64,000 bases of DNA, taken from positions 1,612,501-1,676,500 of the forward strand of contig JANTQA010000051.1 of assembly GCA_027625915.1 (NCBI GenBank), in the 5' to 3' direction. The notes under the pieces are model-generated. The model made no database searches and was not told the origin of the DNA. It worked only from the letters and a program-made list of their open reading frames with translations. The position numbers were made by a program, and so were the translations under genes. Of this stretch, positions 1 through 12,890 are shown piece after piece. The stretch is from Anaeramoeba flamelloides (taxonomy: Eukaryota > Metamonada > Anaeramoebidae). The first letter of the stretch is position 1, and each line of letters starts with the position of its first letter.

Positions 1-344
1 TATTACATTTTTTACTAATGATCACAATTCAAAAATTTCATTTTGAAAAATTTTTTTTTAATTCCTTTTCCAAATCTAAAAATAAAAACCCAAAATAAAG
101 TATTTTGGTATTTAATAATTTAGATTTAGAACTTCCAAAAGTAACTATTTTTTTAATTTTTGAATTTCAAAGATTAACTCAATAATCATCAACATAAAAG
201 TACAAAGACTGATTAGTTTTGTTTGCTTTTGATAAGTCTAATTATAGCATCAATATATTTGCATGATTTGAGAAATAATTTGACAAAAAACTTTATTCAG
301 TTAATTTTTTTAATTTTTAAAAAAAAACGAATTTTTTAGTAACT

Positions 345-441
345 AATCTACATTTCGCCATAAATTTAAGAAAGATATTTTGTGACTTTGTAGTCTGAAT
401 ATTGATAATTCAATCATAAAATTTATGGCGAAATGCAGATT
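345..441. repeat. Short inverted repeat (about 23-bp arms)
   Basis: The arms at 345-367 and 418-441 are reverse complements with one mismatch and share the core CATTTCGCCATAAATTT. About 50 bp lies between them. It could be a minimal foldback element or a hairpin; no flanking target duplication is clear. Confidence 0.6.
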
Positions 442-1239
442 TTATTCCTGAAATTGTTGGGTTTTTTACTAATACATAGATCATTTTTAATTGATGAGAT
501 CAACAAATATTACTACTTTGCAATCGATTTTTTAGAGACATTTGAACCATGTAACACTAATGTGATTTGGTCCAATAACAACATACTTTGATCCTAGGAT
601 TCTCCTTGGTAGATGCTAACCCCTTAATTGAATTTTTTTTTAACAACCTTGGTTTTTTCTTATTATGAAAAACTAACTCTATTTTTGGTGAAAAATTTTC
701 CAATTTGATTCTGTTCATGGTGAAAAAAATTTCGTTCATTTAAAAAAATTTTGTCAGTTAAAAATTTGTTTTTGTTTTGCAAATAATAAATATTTTCAAA
801 ATGAATTTTGATCAATGTAAAATTTTATGAACAAATCTTACATTTAAGAAAAACCAAAGTCACCTCGAATTAACATATTCAAAAAAAAAAATATTATTTT
901 GTTGTATTTTGACATTTTGGAATTGCTTTGGAACGCAAAAAATTCACAAATTAAATTTTAATTGCACACTCTACTAAAAATATTAATTTTTTTATATAAG
1001 ATTACATTGTTATTTCAAATCATTGATTATTTGAGAAGACCAAAAATGAATTTCTGTTGATAATTTAGTTTTTTTCTAAGTGTATTTTAAGAATTTAAAT
1101 GGTTTCTAAAATCTAAATATTTTTTTTTTTATTTTGAAGGGAGGAAATTAATTTCCTCTTATTGCTGTTAGTTTTTTTCTAATTTATAAGAATTGAGTAA
1201 AATCTTTGAATTTTCTCTATTCTATTGAATCCCGGAAAG

Positions 1240-1331
1240 GTGCAGTTAGGTTTTCTTGAGTTTTCTATTTATTGGGAAAATCGATAGATTTAACAAATAA
1301 AACAGAAAAGCTCGAGAAAACTCTACGGCAC
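1240..1331. repeat. Imperfect inverted repeat (about 35-bp arms)
   Basis: The left arm starting GTGCAGTTAGG and the right arm ending CTACGGCAC pair over about 35 bp with small bulges, around a centre of about 20 bp. The interior contains a CTCGAG-like core in each arm. It looks like a decayed foldback repeat. Confidence 0.5.
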
Positions 1332-1986
1332 TTTCTATAATTTCTAAATTTTTGTTTAGAAATTTCAATAAAGAATCATAATTCTCTTTATCATTAACTA
1401 ATGACAAAATAAATAATGATTATTTATTTTGAATAATATCTTTGATATTATTCATATTATTGTTATTAATTTGAATTACATATTTATACTAAATTATTCA
1501 ATTTTCTTGATAGAATGGGAAGTCCCATAAAAAATAATCCATCTCTTTATCTATTTCTCGTTTTAAATATTTTTTTTTAGAAATTGCAAGATTTTGTTTT
1601 TGTTTTTTTCTTATCATAAACATAAGAATATGGATTTAGATAATTTGTGAAATTTGTTAGTTTTAAGATGGAAGTAGAGCCCTTCCAAAAATCTTAATAT
1701 TTAGTTATTTTGAATTTTTGATTGTAAAACATTAGATAAAACAATCACTTTTTTAAAAACATCTTTTTTGGAAGACTATTTGATTCAATTTGGTATAAAA
1801 GGATATTTAAGATTAACCTTGATAAATTCACGTTATCTAACAATGATAAATATCTTATTGAATTAAAAAGTTTGAATACTCTCCATAAATAGTTATATAA
1901 TTTTTAGTAAAGTTTACAATTAAAATTCAATTTTTATTCTTTTAGTGTTCAAGAGCAATATGATAGTGTCAAAGTGAAACAAAATA

Positions 1987-3304
1987 AACTCTTTTTTCAG
2001 TCAAAGGAAACAGTTTTATTGAAGAAATAGAACATATATCTAATCATTTTTTCCCCTTTTGTTAATTTTTTGTTTTTTATTTTTTGATTGTTAATTTTAT
2101 TTTCTTAATTATTTTTTTAAAAAGTAAATTTGAAAAAAAAAAAAAATACTTTGAAATACCAAATAAACTTTAAGAAAATTGAGGACTTTATAATTCCCTT
2201 TAAAATTCAGAATTTAAAATTAAAAATTCTTATTATCATCAATTTTAATTTTCCAAAAACCAATTGAGAAATTTTCACGGGACCTTCACAACGATAGATC
2301 CCCAAAAAATTTGTTTAACATTTTTTTTTTTTTTTGAAATTTAATGTTTTGTTCCGGTATTTCTTTCATGAATCTCAACTCTAATACGAAGATGATTATT
2401 TCACTTATTTCTAAACAATCTTCTGTTAGTTTATTCTTCAAAAAAAAAAAAAAAAAAAAACAGTTAATTTACCTTTTTTGTGACAAGATATTTGAGTGAT
2501 ATGGGTTTTACAATTTCAATTTAAATTATCTCTACAAACGACGTTTATTCACTCTTTGAATAAGAAGTTATCTTTGTTTTCTTTTCCTCTTCTTTCATTT
2601 TTCGAAACCATTTATTCTTCAAAAAGACCTAGTTTGTAATCGGTAAAATATATGTTTTTAAAGTGTTTGCATAGGTATTAGTAGAAAAATTTTATTTAGG
2701 AAAATTTCATAATAGAAATCTTTATTTCACATTCTTTTTTTTTTTTTTACAATTTTTTTTTTATTGAAACGTAATTCAGTTGCAAAAAGTTTTTTTATAT
2801 ATACTAAGATACATATTCACTTTGTAAAAATGTGTTATACTAAATTCATTGAAACAGTACAAAGATTGTTGAGAAATCATATTGATTTCTATGTGATATT
2901 TTTTTGGTCTTTGATTCAAGATTTTATGAAGAAAATTGTAAAATTTTCACTTCATTTTCATTTCCTTTTTCAAATAGAGATCACAAATCCCAACCTACTT
3001 CGTTTGAGGACTTGATTTGTAAAAGAAAAGTATGGAAAATGAAGTAAAAAATGCTTCCTATTTATTATTCAAAACCTAATAGAAGATCAAAACAAACATT
3101 TCTGTTTTTCTCAATAATGCACTAAGAATTTGAGTTTTTCAATTTTTAAGAAAATTTCTTGATTTTTTAGTTTTAGTCAATCTGGAGATCAACTATTCTT
3201 TGATGTGTTTTATTCTGATTTTTTTATTTGTTTATCAAATGCCGATTCTAAAAAATAATGGAAATTTGAAAAAAATATTGGGCCCCTTTGACTGAAAAGA
3301 AGTT
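1987..3304 (+). mobile_element. TIR DNA element, longest copy (element A, ~1.3 kb)
   Basis: It begins AACTCTTTTTTCAGTCAAAG and ends with the inverse, CTTTGACTGAAAAGAAGTT. Both ends are directly flanked by TA, as expected for a Tc1/mariner-type target duplication. The right half (about 2640-3304) matches elements at 6536-7228 and 55343-56042. The left half (1987 to about 2550) matches, inverted, the element ending at 8737. Copy A therefore contains both halves and may reflect the fuller form of the family. I see no intact transposase in it, so it is non-autonomous or decayed. Superfamily assignment is inferred from the TA flanks and CAGT-containing ends only. Confidence 0.65.
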
Positions 3305-3853
3305 TATTTCTTTTTATTTAATATATCTAACCACAATACAAAATAGATAGTAATTGTATTATTTTCAAAATGATCAGAAAAGATTTTTTTTTTAAAGTTA
3401 TTCTACTCTTGTCTGAAGGTACATATATTAACTCTCTTTTTCAAAATTTTTTTGAGAAAAATATTCATTTTATCAAAAAATAGATGATTAAATAATAATT
3501 CAAAAAAAAAAAAATCAGTGTAAATTAGGTGCAATCTACGGTTTTAATAAAATAAATTATTTGAAAAAAAGATTTTTAATGAAAAATTGATGAAATTTTT
3601 ATTATTAACAATTAATCTCGTTTTTTTATTGGCTAATAATAAAAAAAATAAAATAAATATAAATTATAAAAATAAATAAATATCCTTATGGTTAACCAAA
3701 TTAATTATAAATAATGTAACATAACATGTTATATTAGAATATAATTTGATACAATATAATATACATGGAACAATTGTCTAATAATCGATAAATTAGAGAT
3801 ATTGCATAAGAATATTTGAACAAATTATTGTAAAAAAAAAAAAAAATTTTTTT

Positions 3854-4709
3854 TTAAAATATTTCAGAATCATTGTTGACCCAATTAAACATTTGGACTG
3901 TAATTTCATTCATTTGCAATGGGAATTGATCGTCCACCTTATTACCAAAAAAATCGTGCAAGCCAAATAAAAATCTACAGGATCTGCTTGTTTGGTAATT
4001 TTCTAAATGGATTTTTTTCAATAGATGGTATATTGTGGGGCGATCGTACCAACTGTGGATAAGCTTTTCTTCTTTTTCGACTCTATACAAGTCTTTCGCG
4101 ATTTTCTCGTTTTGTTTCGAGAAATCGAAAACGGAATTTAAATGGTAGCTATCGATTTCATTCATCTTGGTGCCCATTTTGATTCTAACCTTATCGCCTT
4201 TTGAAATTCTATTGACAATTACAGTAAAATGGTCAAGATCTTGTGGTATATAATTAAAGGGAATTATTGTGTAGACCATCTCGGGGGCAACAAAGCTTTT
4301 GGAGAAGAATTGCTGAAAGAATTTACAGCACCCAATTTGGAACAGCGACTGCACCTTTTCAATTTGCAAGATTTTGGATTTTTCAATTTCGCTTCGTAAG
4401 ACTGTTCCGTTTGGTTTGATCACATAAACATCAGAGCTATTATTGAATGCAGTAAATTTTTTTTTTGACTTCTCAAGATTAATTTTGCCAAAAGACTCCA
4501 TTACACACCGCGGATAAAAACAAGAAAATTTGTGTTTAATGGTTTTGTTGCTTTTATGACTGAAGCAATAGTAATTATTATAGAACACTTTATTTTTGAT
4601 TTGCACACACACCTCGGGGGAAGCGCATTCGACAACTGCCCAATATGCTGATCTTCTTGTTTTAAATATTTTTTTCATCCCAAGTATTTTGTTTTCGTTT
4701 TCTTCTTTT

Positions 4710-4747
<38 letters not shown>

Positions 4748-5422
4748 CTGGGTTTCCTTTTTTTTTTCTTTGTGTTTTTGTTTTTTTTTCTTGTGCGTGT
4801 TTTTTTTTTTTCGACCAAACCAAAGCTCATCCAACTTTAAATTTTTCCTTTCATGTTCATCAGAACTCCTTTTTTTTTTTTCTAAATTCTCATTTCCGTT
4901 TTCTTTTAATTTTTCCATTTCCTTATGATTTTTTTCTTCCTTTTGGTTCCTTTCAAGAAATTCATGAAGTTTGTGAAGTGAAATAGTCGAGGACACGCCT
5001 GTTACAACAATTGTTTGGGTAATCCTTTTTTCGGTCTCGAGCGAGATCGGCTCCACGCCCTTAATTGAGGGGCAGTCGAAACAAAAAGACACATCCTTTG
5101 ATGGGCTTGAAATCGCCTTTACTAAATATTGGATCCAAGAGTTCAGTAAGGTTACAGTTTCAGCGGATAAGTATATTATAGTTCTTTTGTTGCGTAAGAA
5201 AAAGATATTCTTTTGCTCTTGGTTTTCATCAGTTGCCATCTTCCCTATTCTCGTGCTGTCGTCAAGAATGATTTCTCCTTGAGCGTTACGAGAGGAATGC
5301 GATTTTTTATAATATTTGAGTGTTTTGGTACCTAAAACAAAATATTTTTTATTCCATTTTTGTTCAATATTTTCTCTTTTAAACAAACTCCCTTCGAAAA
5401 GTGTTTGAGAACTTTTACTCAT
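3854..5422 (-). CDS. PH-domain protein with a possible split RRM-like domain
   Basis: An uninterrupted 522-residue protein. Residues about 7-104 read as a pleckstrin homology domain: an opening strand FEGSLFKR, then KWNKKYFVL and KTLKYYKK, and a final helix with the expected Trp in LLNSWIQYL. PH domains typically bind phosphoinositides or proteins at membranes. After it, TIVVTGVSSTISLHKLHEFL (137-156) and, beyond a charged Lys/Glu/Asn insertion (about 160-245), MKKIF, SAYWAVVECASPEVCVQIKNK and YCFSH (249-288) could form the beta-alpha-beta pattern of an RRM split by low complexity. That second domain is my inference. Residues 330-522 are unrecognised. The start is the first ATG after strongly AT-rich DNA; no intron is needed. 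The hexanucleotide GTTTTC repeat near 4720 encodes the Asn-Glu tract. Confidence 0.75.
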
Positions 5423-5644
5423 TCTTATTTAAATAATTATATAAAAATAGTAATATAGAAAAAATGAAAATTTAGATATGAATTATTATATCTTGACTTT
5501 GAGTTTGTTATTTGTCATACTTTAATCAATTTTTTTATTCTTAAAACTTACAGCAATGAAAATATAAAGAAATTGGTAACTTTTTTTATTTTTATCAAAA
5601 TGTAATGAATTTTGGAAATCTTAATTAATATTGATTTTATTTTT

Positions 5645-5915
5645 AAGGGTCAAGTCCTTACAGTGATAAATAATATTTTGAAACGGTTAAAATAAATATC
5701 AGTATTTTTAAGAGTTCCTAATACTAATTAAAAACCAATAAAGAAATGATGTAAAATCGAGACCCAATAATCAACAATGAAAAATCAATAATGTAAAAAG
5801 CACTAAAGAATGACCCTCAATTCCCAATTTGATATGTTTGTGAATTATAATTTTGAATATAAGGGTGTTAATTTTGTGGTATCTCTCTTTGGCAGCTTTG
5901 TGAGATCTTGCAGAT
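5645..5915 (+). repeat. Dispersed ~270 bp repeat, copy 1
   Basis: It starts AAGGGTCAAG and ends near TTTGGCAGCTTTGTGAGATC. It aligns along its length with 62,429-62,695 (same strand) and with the reverse complement of 35,803-36,062. Shared landmarks, in order, are AGGGTC, an AAAAACCAA/AAAAACTAA block, a CAAAGAGCGAC-like box and a CTCTTTGGCA box. Divergence is high, so it is old. Confidence 0.6.
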
Positions 5916-6535
5916 TTTTTTTTATTTTTTCATTTCTTAAATAAGTAATTTTATTTAAAAGAAGGTAAAATATTTTTACTCTACCAAATTTTGAGGGTTA
6001 CAAAATTACCAAAAATTTGATTAAATTGAATATGTACTGAAATAAAACAATTTATTTCATATTGAAGAAATTTAAGCTCTGGGAAATATAAAATTTGATA
6101 TATATGGATTTTTTTTCTTTAAAATTTGATTTTTATGAATTGAGAATCCTTTTTAACTTTTTTTTCGATTGAAAATTACCTTTAAGCGTTGGGTATTCTT
6201 TTGAAATTTTCTTTTGTTTGTTGAAATTTATCTTTTATGTACTGTGGATGATTTTTATTTGTTTAGTTGAATGTTTTGTTATCAAAAGAAGTACCATTCC
6301 ATAATTTCCCTTTTTGTGTCATGTTACCCTTTAACTATGATACAAATCCACAGGAAATGACTAGAACATTAAATTTAACTGCTCTGGGGTAACATTTTTA
6401 CATTTTTTGGAAATCAGAAAAATTTAAAAGAAAAATCGAATTATATTAATTTTCCAACAAGTACCCTTCATAACAATGGATAGATACAAAAACTTAGTCT
6501 TCAAAATCAAATAAAAACAATATTATATATATATA

Positions 6536-7228
6536 AACTATTTTTCAGTCAAAGGGGTACAGTTTTAGTGGGTAAAAAATACATGTGTTTAAAGGGTTTA
6601 CAGAGATATTAGAAGAAAAAATTATATTTTGGAAATTTTCAAAATTGAAATCATTTTTTCTACATTTTTTTATTTTTCGATTTTTTTTTAAAACCTCATT
6701 CAGTTACAAAAATTTTTTTATTGCAAGATCAATAGTAACTTAGTTAAAAAGGTGTTATTCTAAGGTTATTAAAACCGTAAAAATGAATGTTGGGAAATCA
6801 TATTGATTTCTATTGGAATTCTATTCGGATCTTTGATCTTGATATTTTTTAATAAAATTGAAACAATTTTCACTAAAATTTCTTTTCCTTTTTCAAATAG
6901 AGAACACAAATACTAACACACTTCGTTTGGAGACTTGATTTCTAAAAGAAAAGTATGAAAAATGAAGTGAAAATATTTTCCTATTTATTATCGAAATTTC
7001 AATAGAAGTTCAAAACGAACATCCTTGTTTTTCTCAATAATCCCTAAGAATTTGAGTTTTTCAATTTTTCAGAAAATATATTGATTAATTAGTTTTCTTT
7101 CAGATATATATCAACAATTCTTTGATGTTTATTATTCGTCTTATTTCTTATTTGTTCTTCAAAGGTCAATTATATAAAAAAATTGATATTTGAAAAAAAT
7201 ATTGGGCAACTTTGACTGAAATAAAGTT
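6536..7228 (+). mobile_element. TIR DNA element B (internal-deletion form, ~693 bp)
   Basis: Ends are AACTATTTTTCAGTCAAAGG and the inverse CAACTTTGACTGAAATAAAGTT, flanked by TA within TATATATA runs. The interior matches the right half of the copy at 1987-3304 and the copy at 55343-56042, but the roughly 600 bp left half of the longest copy is missing. It is a non-autonomous MITE-like derivative with no coding capacity. Confidence 0.7.
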
Positions 7229-7259
7229 TATATATATATAGATATATATATATATATAT

Positions 7260-7411
<152 letters not shown>

Positions 7412-8059
7412 ATTTATTTTTATCTTCCTTTTTTAACTCTAAATAGGTAAATTTTGATATCTAACTATCGAATCTTAAACATATGAAATTTCAAAAACCC
7501 TGAAATACCTTTTTTCTGATCATTTGAAAATAAAAATAAAAATTGTATATATATTTCACATTTTATAGAAAAAAAAATAATTATCAAGTAAAAAAATTAA
7601 TAGTTTAAATTTAGGTATAAATTAAATATTCTAAATATCGTATTTTTTAATCATTTTGGTAAGTGTAGAAATAAATAAAAAAACACCGAATTTGAAAAAT
7701 TAATCTAGAATAAGATTGAAAAATGAAAATCTATTTTTTTTAAAAAATAATAAAATCAGATTCTAATTCATAGATTTAATATGTTTGAATGTATTGTAAT
7801 TAGAGAAGGGGGGTTTTTTATTAGGAATTCACATTAAAAAAGGAAAAAAATTCCATAAAAAAAAATCATTCAGTGTTTCCAAATTTAAACTATAATTTGT
7901 AAAAAAAAAATTAAGAAGAAAAGAAATAAACAAAAAACAACATATATCATCAAAATATAAAAAGTAATTATTAACCAAATATATGTATTCGAAGAAATTT
8001 AGAATTTATATAAGGATAATCAGAACAAATCAGATTTTTGTTTTCGTTCATTTTCTCAA

Positions 8060-8737
8060 TTAATTTTTCAGATTTAAGATTTTTTGAATTATCATATTTA
8101 GGAAAGGGCTAAAAATGGGAGATTTAGAATATTTAATCCATATCTCAGATTTAAATTATTAATTTTTACTTGTTAATTTAAACAAACTCCATATCAGTAA
8201 TAGGGGACAGTCAAAAATTAACAATTTACTTTGTTTTTTTTGTGGAATAAATCAAACTAAAATTGTTTAGGAATAAGAGAAATAATAAACTTTGTATTAG
8301 AGTTGAGATTCATAAAATATATACCTGAACAAACTAGAAAATTTCGAAAAAAAAAAAAAAAAATGTTAAATAAATTTTTGGGCCACTTTCGTTGTAACCT
8401 CTCTTGTTTAAATTCTTGATTTCTTCGATAATTAAACTTGTTGGCAAGATGAATTTTCAATTGTAAATGTTTTCATTTTATAAGAAATTACTAAGCCTCA
8501 ATTTTCTTCTAGTTAATTTGGTACCTTTCTTTTTTTTTTTTTTAAATTTAATTTAAAAAAGAAAAAGAAAAGAATATATAAAAAAAAATCTAAAACAAAA
8601 AAAAAAAAAAGCCAAAATAAAGAAAAAATGATCTTGATCTAAAATTTGAAATTTTTTTTGAATGAATAACGAATTAAACTCTCCAAGTATGTTCAATTTC
8701 TTCAATAAAACTAGGCCCCTTTGGCTGAAAAAGAGTT
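8060..8737 (-). mobile_element. Partial TIR DNA element D (inverted)
   Basis: The right boundary is a clear family end: CCCTTTGGCTGAAAAAGAGTT followed by TA. Read on the minus strand it matches 1987 to about 2550 of the longest copy, including a shared block ATGAATCTCAACTCTAATAC (minus strand of about 8290-8315). The other end is not found, so the left limit is approximate. It lacks the half carried by the copies at 6536 and 55343. Confidence 0.55.
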
Positions 8738-9686
8738 TATTTGTTTATAAAATACTCCAGAAAGTGGGTAAGTGAAGAAACAAAAATTTGAAAATTAAAA
8801 AATAATTTTACAACAAAACAAAAGTAAATTTTTTTATTTGGTTATTAAATTGAATTTTTTGCTATTTTAAATCCGATAAATACTGAAAATTTTCGTCTAA
8901 CTTATCAAAATATTTGGAAAGTATCACATCTCATGAAAAAAACACAATTGCTTTCAAAAAACTTGGATAATTAAGAATTCATTTTTCGTGTTTTTCAAAA
9001 GGAAAAAATCTTTTTAAAAAAAGATTAGATTTATTAAAGTTTGTTGAATTCTCACTCATACTGTTTTTACATTTTTTCGTCATCACCAAAACGATACTTT
9101 TTTTAAAATAAATGGTAAGAAATTTTCGTTCTTGATATCAATTTCATCAAGTTATTCTTTATTTATAAATCAGAATTAAAAAATAATTTAATTGGTACAC
9201 AAAGTTCTAACAAGACAGGAAGATCTTTATTAAATCTCTAAAATGATCATTTTCAATTGATTTTGACGAGATCTGTCTTTTTTCATTTAATAATCAGTAA
9301 AATAGTTGCAAGTTCGAAAGAAAAAATTGTGTTCGTTCATTGTAAAAGTATGGTATATTCAAAACAAAACAACAAACAAAGTTGAGTTATTTGAAAAAAG
9401 TGTGACAAAAAAGATTAAAATCTAATTCCTGGAAATAGGTTTACTGAGGGTTGTGTGCTGTTTTAGAGATAGGGATGAAAACTTTTTTGATCACACAATT
9501 GTAAAAGTACATCAAGATCAGAAAAACTTTAAAATAAAAATGAATAGCTTTTTGGGTTCTGGCTTGTTTTTAACATTTATTAAATTTGTTTGTGTTATTA
9601 TTTTCAACAAACAATTAAAAATAAACCTTTTAAATTTACTTTTTCTTTTTCTTTTATGTTTTTTTTAAAATTTTGGTTTTTTGTTT

Positions 9687-10198
9687 TTATTTTTGTTTTT
9701 CTTTTTCTTTTTCTTTTTCGTTTTCCTCTGTCAAATCATTTTCAACTAATTTCGAAGGCTCAGAGGGCTTTAAAAATTTATTAATTTCCATACACTCTGC
9801 AACGTCTTCGTCTTGAAGTAATGCATTGATGTATTCTTCCAAGCCCGATCTTCTTTGTTCAATAAAATCTTCATCAAAATTACCAATTATTTTCTTGGGT
9901 GGTAGACGAATCTGTTTTAATTCACTTGGAAACTTTTTCTTCAACTAAAAAGTTAGAAATAAAAATTAAAAAAACAACAACAATAAATTTTTTTAATTTG
10001 TTTTTTATTGTTTTCTTTTTTTTGGAAAAATCAGGATCGTTTTTTTCTGTTTTGGAAAGTTAGCTTTACGATTTGGTGAAGATTTCTAAATTCAGAATAG
10101 CGAATCCATACACCCCATTTTTGTGATTGTTCTGTAACAGTCACTTTATATTCAACATGTTTTAAATGTTTTTGATATCCAGTAATTTTTACATTCAT
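9687..10198 (-). CDS. Small PX-domain protein (two exons)
   Basis: Exon 1 is 10198-10070 and exon 2 is 9944-9687, joined by a 125-bp GT-AG intron (10069-9945, GTAAAG...TTTTTAG) at a phase-0 junction. The product is 128 residues. It reads as a nearly bare Phox homology domain: MNVKITGYQKHLKHVEYKVT, then VWIRYSEFRNLHQI | LKKKFPSELKQIRLPPKK, then GNFDEDFIEQRRSGLEEYI. Known family features are the RYSEF arginine (Arg33) that contacts PI3P, the proline-rich loop LPPKK (57-61) and the RR pair (74-75). PX domains bring proteins to PI3P-containing endosomal membranes. The C-terminus is a Lys-Glu tail. The ATG at 10198 is the first in frame after an upstream TGA. It resembles single-domain sorting nexins (SNX3-like), but a specific orthologue cannot be named. 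Confidence 0.85.
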
Positions 10199-12890
10199 CA
10201 AGATGAAAAAAATGAATGTATTTCAATACAAATTCACTCTCAAAATCTCAGGCCTTTTACCAAGGTTTTCCCTTTAAAAGTGTTGAAAAGGATTGTAAAT
10301 TGTATATAGCAATGTAAAAATCATGAGTTTCGCTTATACTTGTCTTTGATATTTAAATAATGTATTTAAGCTATTTCCAATAAAGTGGGGCAAATTTATT
10401 GTAAAATATATCTTTTAAACCCAATCTTCAAAAAAGTATTTAAATATAAAAAATCATTAAAAATCATTTATAAATTCTGATAATAATTCAATTTGTTACT
10501 GAGTATTGTATTACATAAATAAAAAATATTGGATTTTCTGATCTCGATTTGATCTGATATTTTTTAAGTTGTGAAAATTGGTGTTTATTATTTTCTTTTT
10601 GATTGAAAAAATCGTTTTCATAAGATTCTTTAATCTCAACAAAATTTCCTTAAGAATGTAAGCCTTATAACTGTATTTTATTGTTTAAAAAATCATTTTT
10701 ACCCTTTCCATATTTCCAGTTTTTTATCGAAATTGGTCATAAATTGTTTTAAACCAAAAAAAGTACTATTTTTTTTTTCATTTTTTGGAAATATTTCATC
10801 CCACATATTTTGTAATAAATACCTTAGCAATTTATTCAATCGGTATTAATATTAAACTTAATTTGGTATTGTCGATTAACAAATACTTTCACTAACAAAA
10901 TGGATTTTTTATGAAATGTAAAAAAAAATGACTAACTTTTTTGGAAATACCTAATATATATATAATATCTCTTTTTAAAATCTCTATTTCCTTTAGGAAT
11001 CATAAGTTCCACAAAAACTTGTATCAGTACAAATCTAAATATGGAAACTAAAAAAAAATCGAGATCTCAAGTTACAATCTATTTCTTTGTTAATTATTTT
11101 CTCAAATAAAAATAAATTTAAAATTTGAAAGTTCACTTTCTATTTTAAAATTCAGATATTTAACTAATTGTCTCAAAAGACTATTCTTATGTTTGAAAAT
11201 AGCTTTAAATCAGAATTTTGTGCATGTGTAAAAATAATAATTCTTTGCATATCATTGAAGATCTCGTAGATTTCATTTGAATTATCTAATCTGTGAAATT
11301 CAAAATAAAATCTGGATATCTGAATTCAAAAAAAAATTAAACATCTTTATATATTAAAAATATATATTTTAATATTATTAGAAAAAAGATTCAAAATCTT
11401 CATTATCCCTAGTGAAGAATATATAAATTGAAAAAAAAAAAAAACTGAATAAGGTATAGGAATTCCAGAAGTGACGACAAGTGTCATAAAGTGTTGTAGA
11501 GTACTACCAAGTGCCTAGGGTTTACAGAATTCGAAATAATAGAGTAAAATCTTTAATTTTACTTAATTCTTTTAATTCTGGAAAACCTTAGGTTGTTTTT
11601 TTTTTTTAATTTTTGAAATTGTAAGTAAATTTGGGTATATTCTTAAATTTAAAATTTGATCAAAATCCAAAATTGACCAAATTGAAATTTTTCATTTTTT
11701 TGAAGATTTTCTTAATTTTTATTATTGGTATGAAAGTTTTTAATGGTTTTTTATAATTGTGAGGAAAAATCAAAAATATTATTTTGTGATTAGTTGTATT
11801 AATTACTTATATTGAAGAATATTCAAAATATTGAAATCATTAATACTAAATATTGCCAAAAACTAGTTCGAAACCTAATTTTTACATAAAAAGTTAAGTG
11901 AAAAATATTTCGCCTTAAAACAAGTTACGAAAGTCTAATTCTTCTCTTAATTATATGTTTTTTCGAAATACTTGCCAAAATTTTCTAACTTACCATCCAA
12001 AAAAACCTGTATATACTCGAACATACTTTAACCTACCTTAGCATACAAATTATCCATAAAATGGTTTTAAAATACATACAGCTAATATATTATAATGGAA
12101 TTGACTAATTAAAAAAATGAGAATTTGACCAATTTTGAAATTTGACCAAATTTGAAATTTAATAATTTACCTAAATTTTCTTTTTCAAAAAGTAAAAAAA
12201 AAAAAAAAAAATTAAATAATAGCAATTAAAAACCCTTTCCATGAATAACAATAAAAAAAAAAAGAAGAAAAAAAAAAAAAAAAAATATATTTCATAAATT
12301 GTTACTCACCTGAAATAATAAATTGAAAAAAAAAATATACTTAGTATTCAAGAACATCACATAATTAAATTTAATTTGTAATTCACTTATAAATCATTCT
12401 AAAATATAAAAACCTGATTTTCCACTAATTCAAAAAAATAAAACCATAAACTTAAAAAAAGTGAGTCATCATTTTTGGAATGAGCTTTACAGATTATTTA
12501 TTACTGAAATTTTCAATGAAAAAAATTTAACAACAAGATTTTTTATGAATAATTAAATTCATTTTAAAAAGACATTACATCATCTCAATTTTCTTGGTGA
12601 TTATTGGCATTTTCTATTTAATTTTTTTGTCTTCTTAATCTTTCATAAAAAAATATCTCAAAAAAAAAAAAGAAAAAGAAAAACAAAAGACAAAAACAAA
12701 AAAATTAAAAATCAAAACAAAAATTAGATCAAATTAGAAAAAAAGATTTTATTCTAAAAATTTGAAAATATTTTTGAATAAGAATATAAGACAAAACTCA
12801 AAAAAAAACACTTCCAAGAACATTTGAAAGTAAGTTAAACTTTTTGAAAAAAAGGGTTTATTTTTTTTTTTATTATTGAAGAAGTGTAAT
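10199..12890. other. Intergenic region with one inverted-repeat element
   Basis: About 2.7 kb upstream of the PX gene. No coding frame is supported. It contains the inverted-repeat element at about 11,612-12,190; the remainder is AT-rich sequence and A runs. Confidence 0.55.
11612..12190 (-). repeat. ~570 bp terminal-inverted-repeat element
   Basis: Ends at about 11,620-11,700 and 12,115-12,185 are reverse complements built on AAATTTGACCAA / TTGGTCAAATT motifs. Read on the minus strand, the interior aligns with 38,590-39,115: shared GGTTAAAGTATGTT, then a CTTAACTTTT block. The plus strand here is C-rich (ACATACTTTAACCTACC), an unusual composition for the window. It is probably a decayed DNA element; no coding sequence is recognised. 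Confidence 0.5.

Larger units (their letters stand above)
1..1986. other. Intergenic AT-rich DNA without a recognisable gene
   Basis: No reading frame here has coding character; those present are short and rich in Phe/Lys from A/T runs. The only structure I see is two short inverted repeats (345-441 and 1240-1331) and, at about 1185-1260, a stretch resembling 11,540-11,600, which suggests an old dispersed repeat. Confidence 0.6.

Noticed and set aside
11860-11885. tRNA B-box look-alike AGTTCGAAACC (also near 45,290)
   Set aside because: No A-box at the right spacing and no cloverleaf; part of a repeat.
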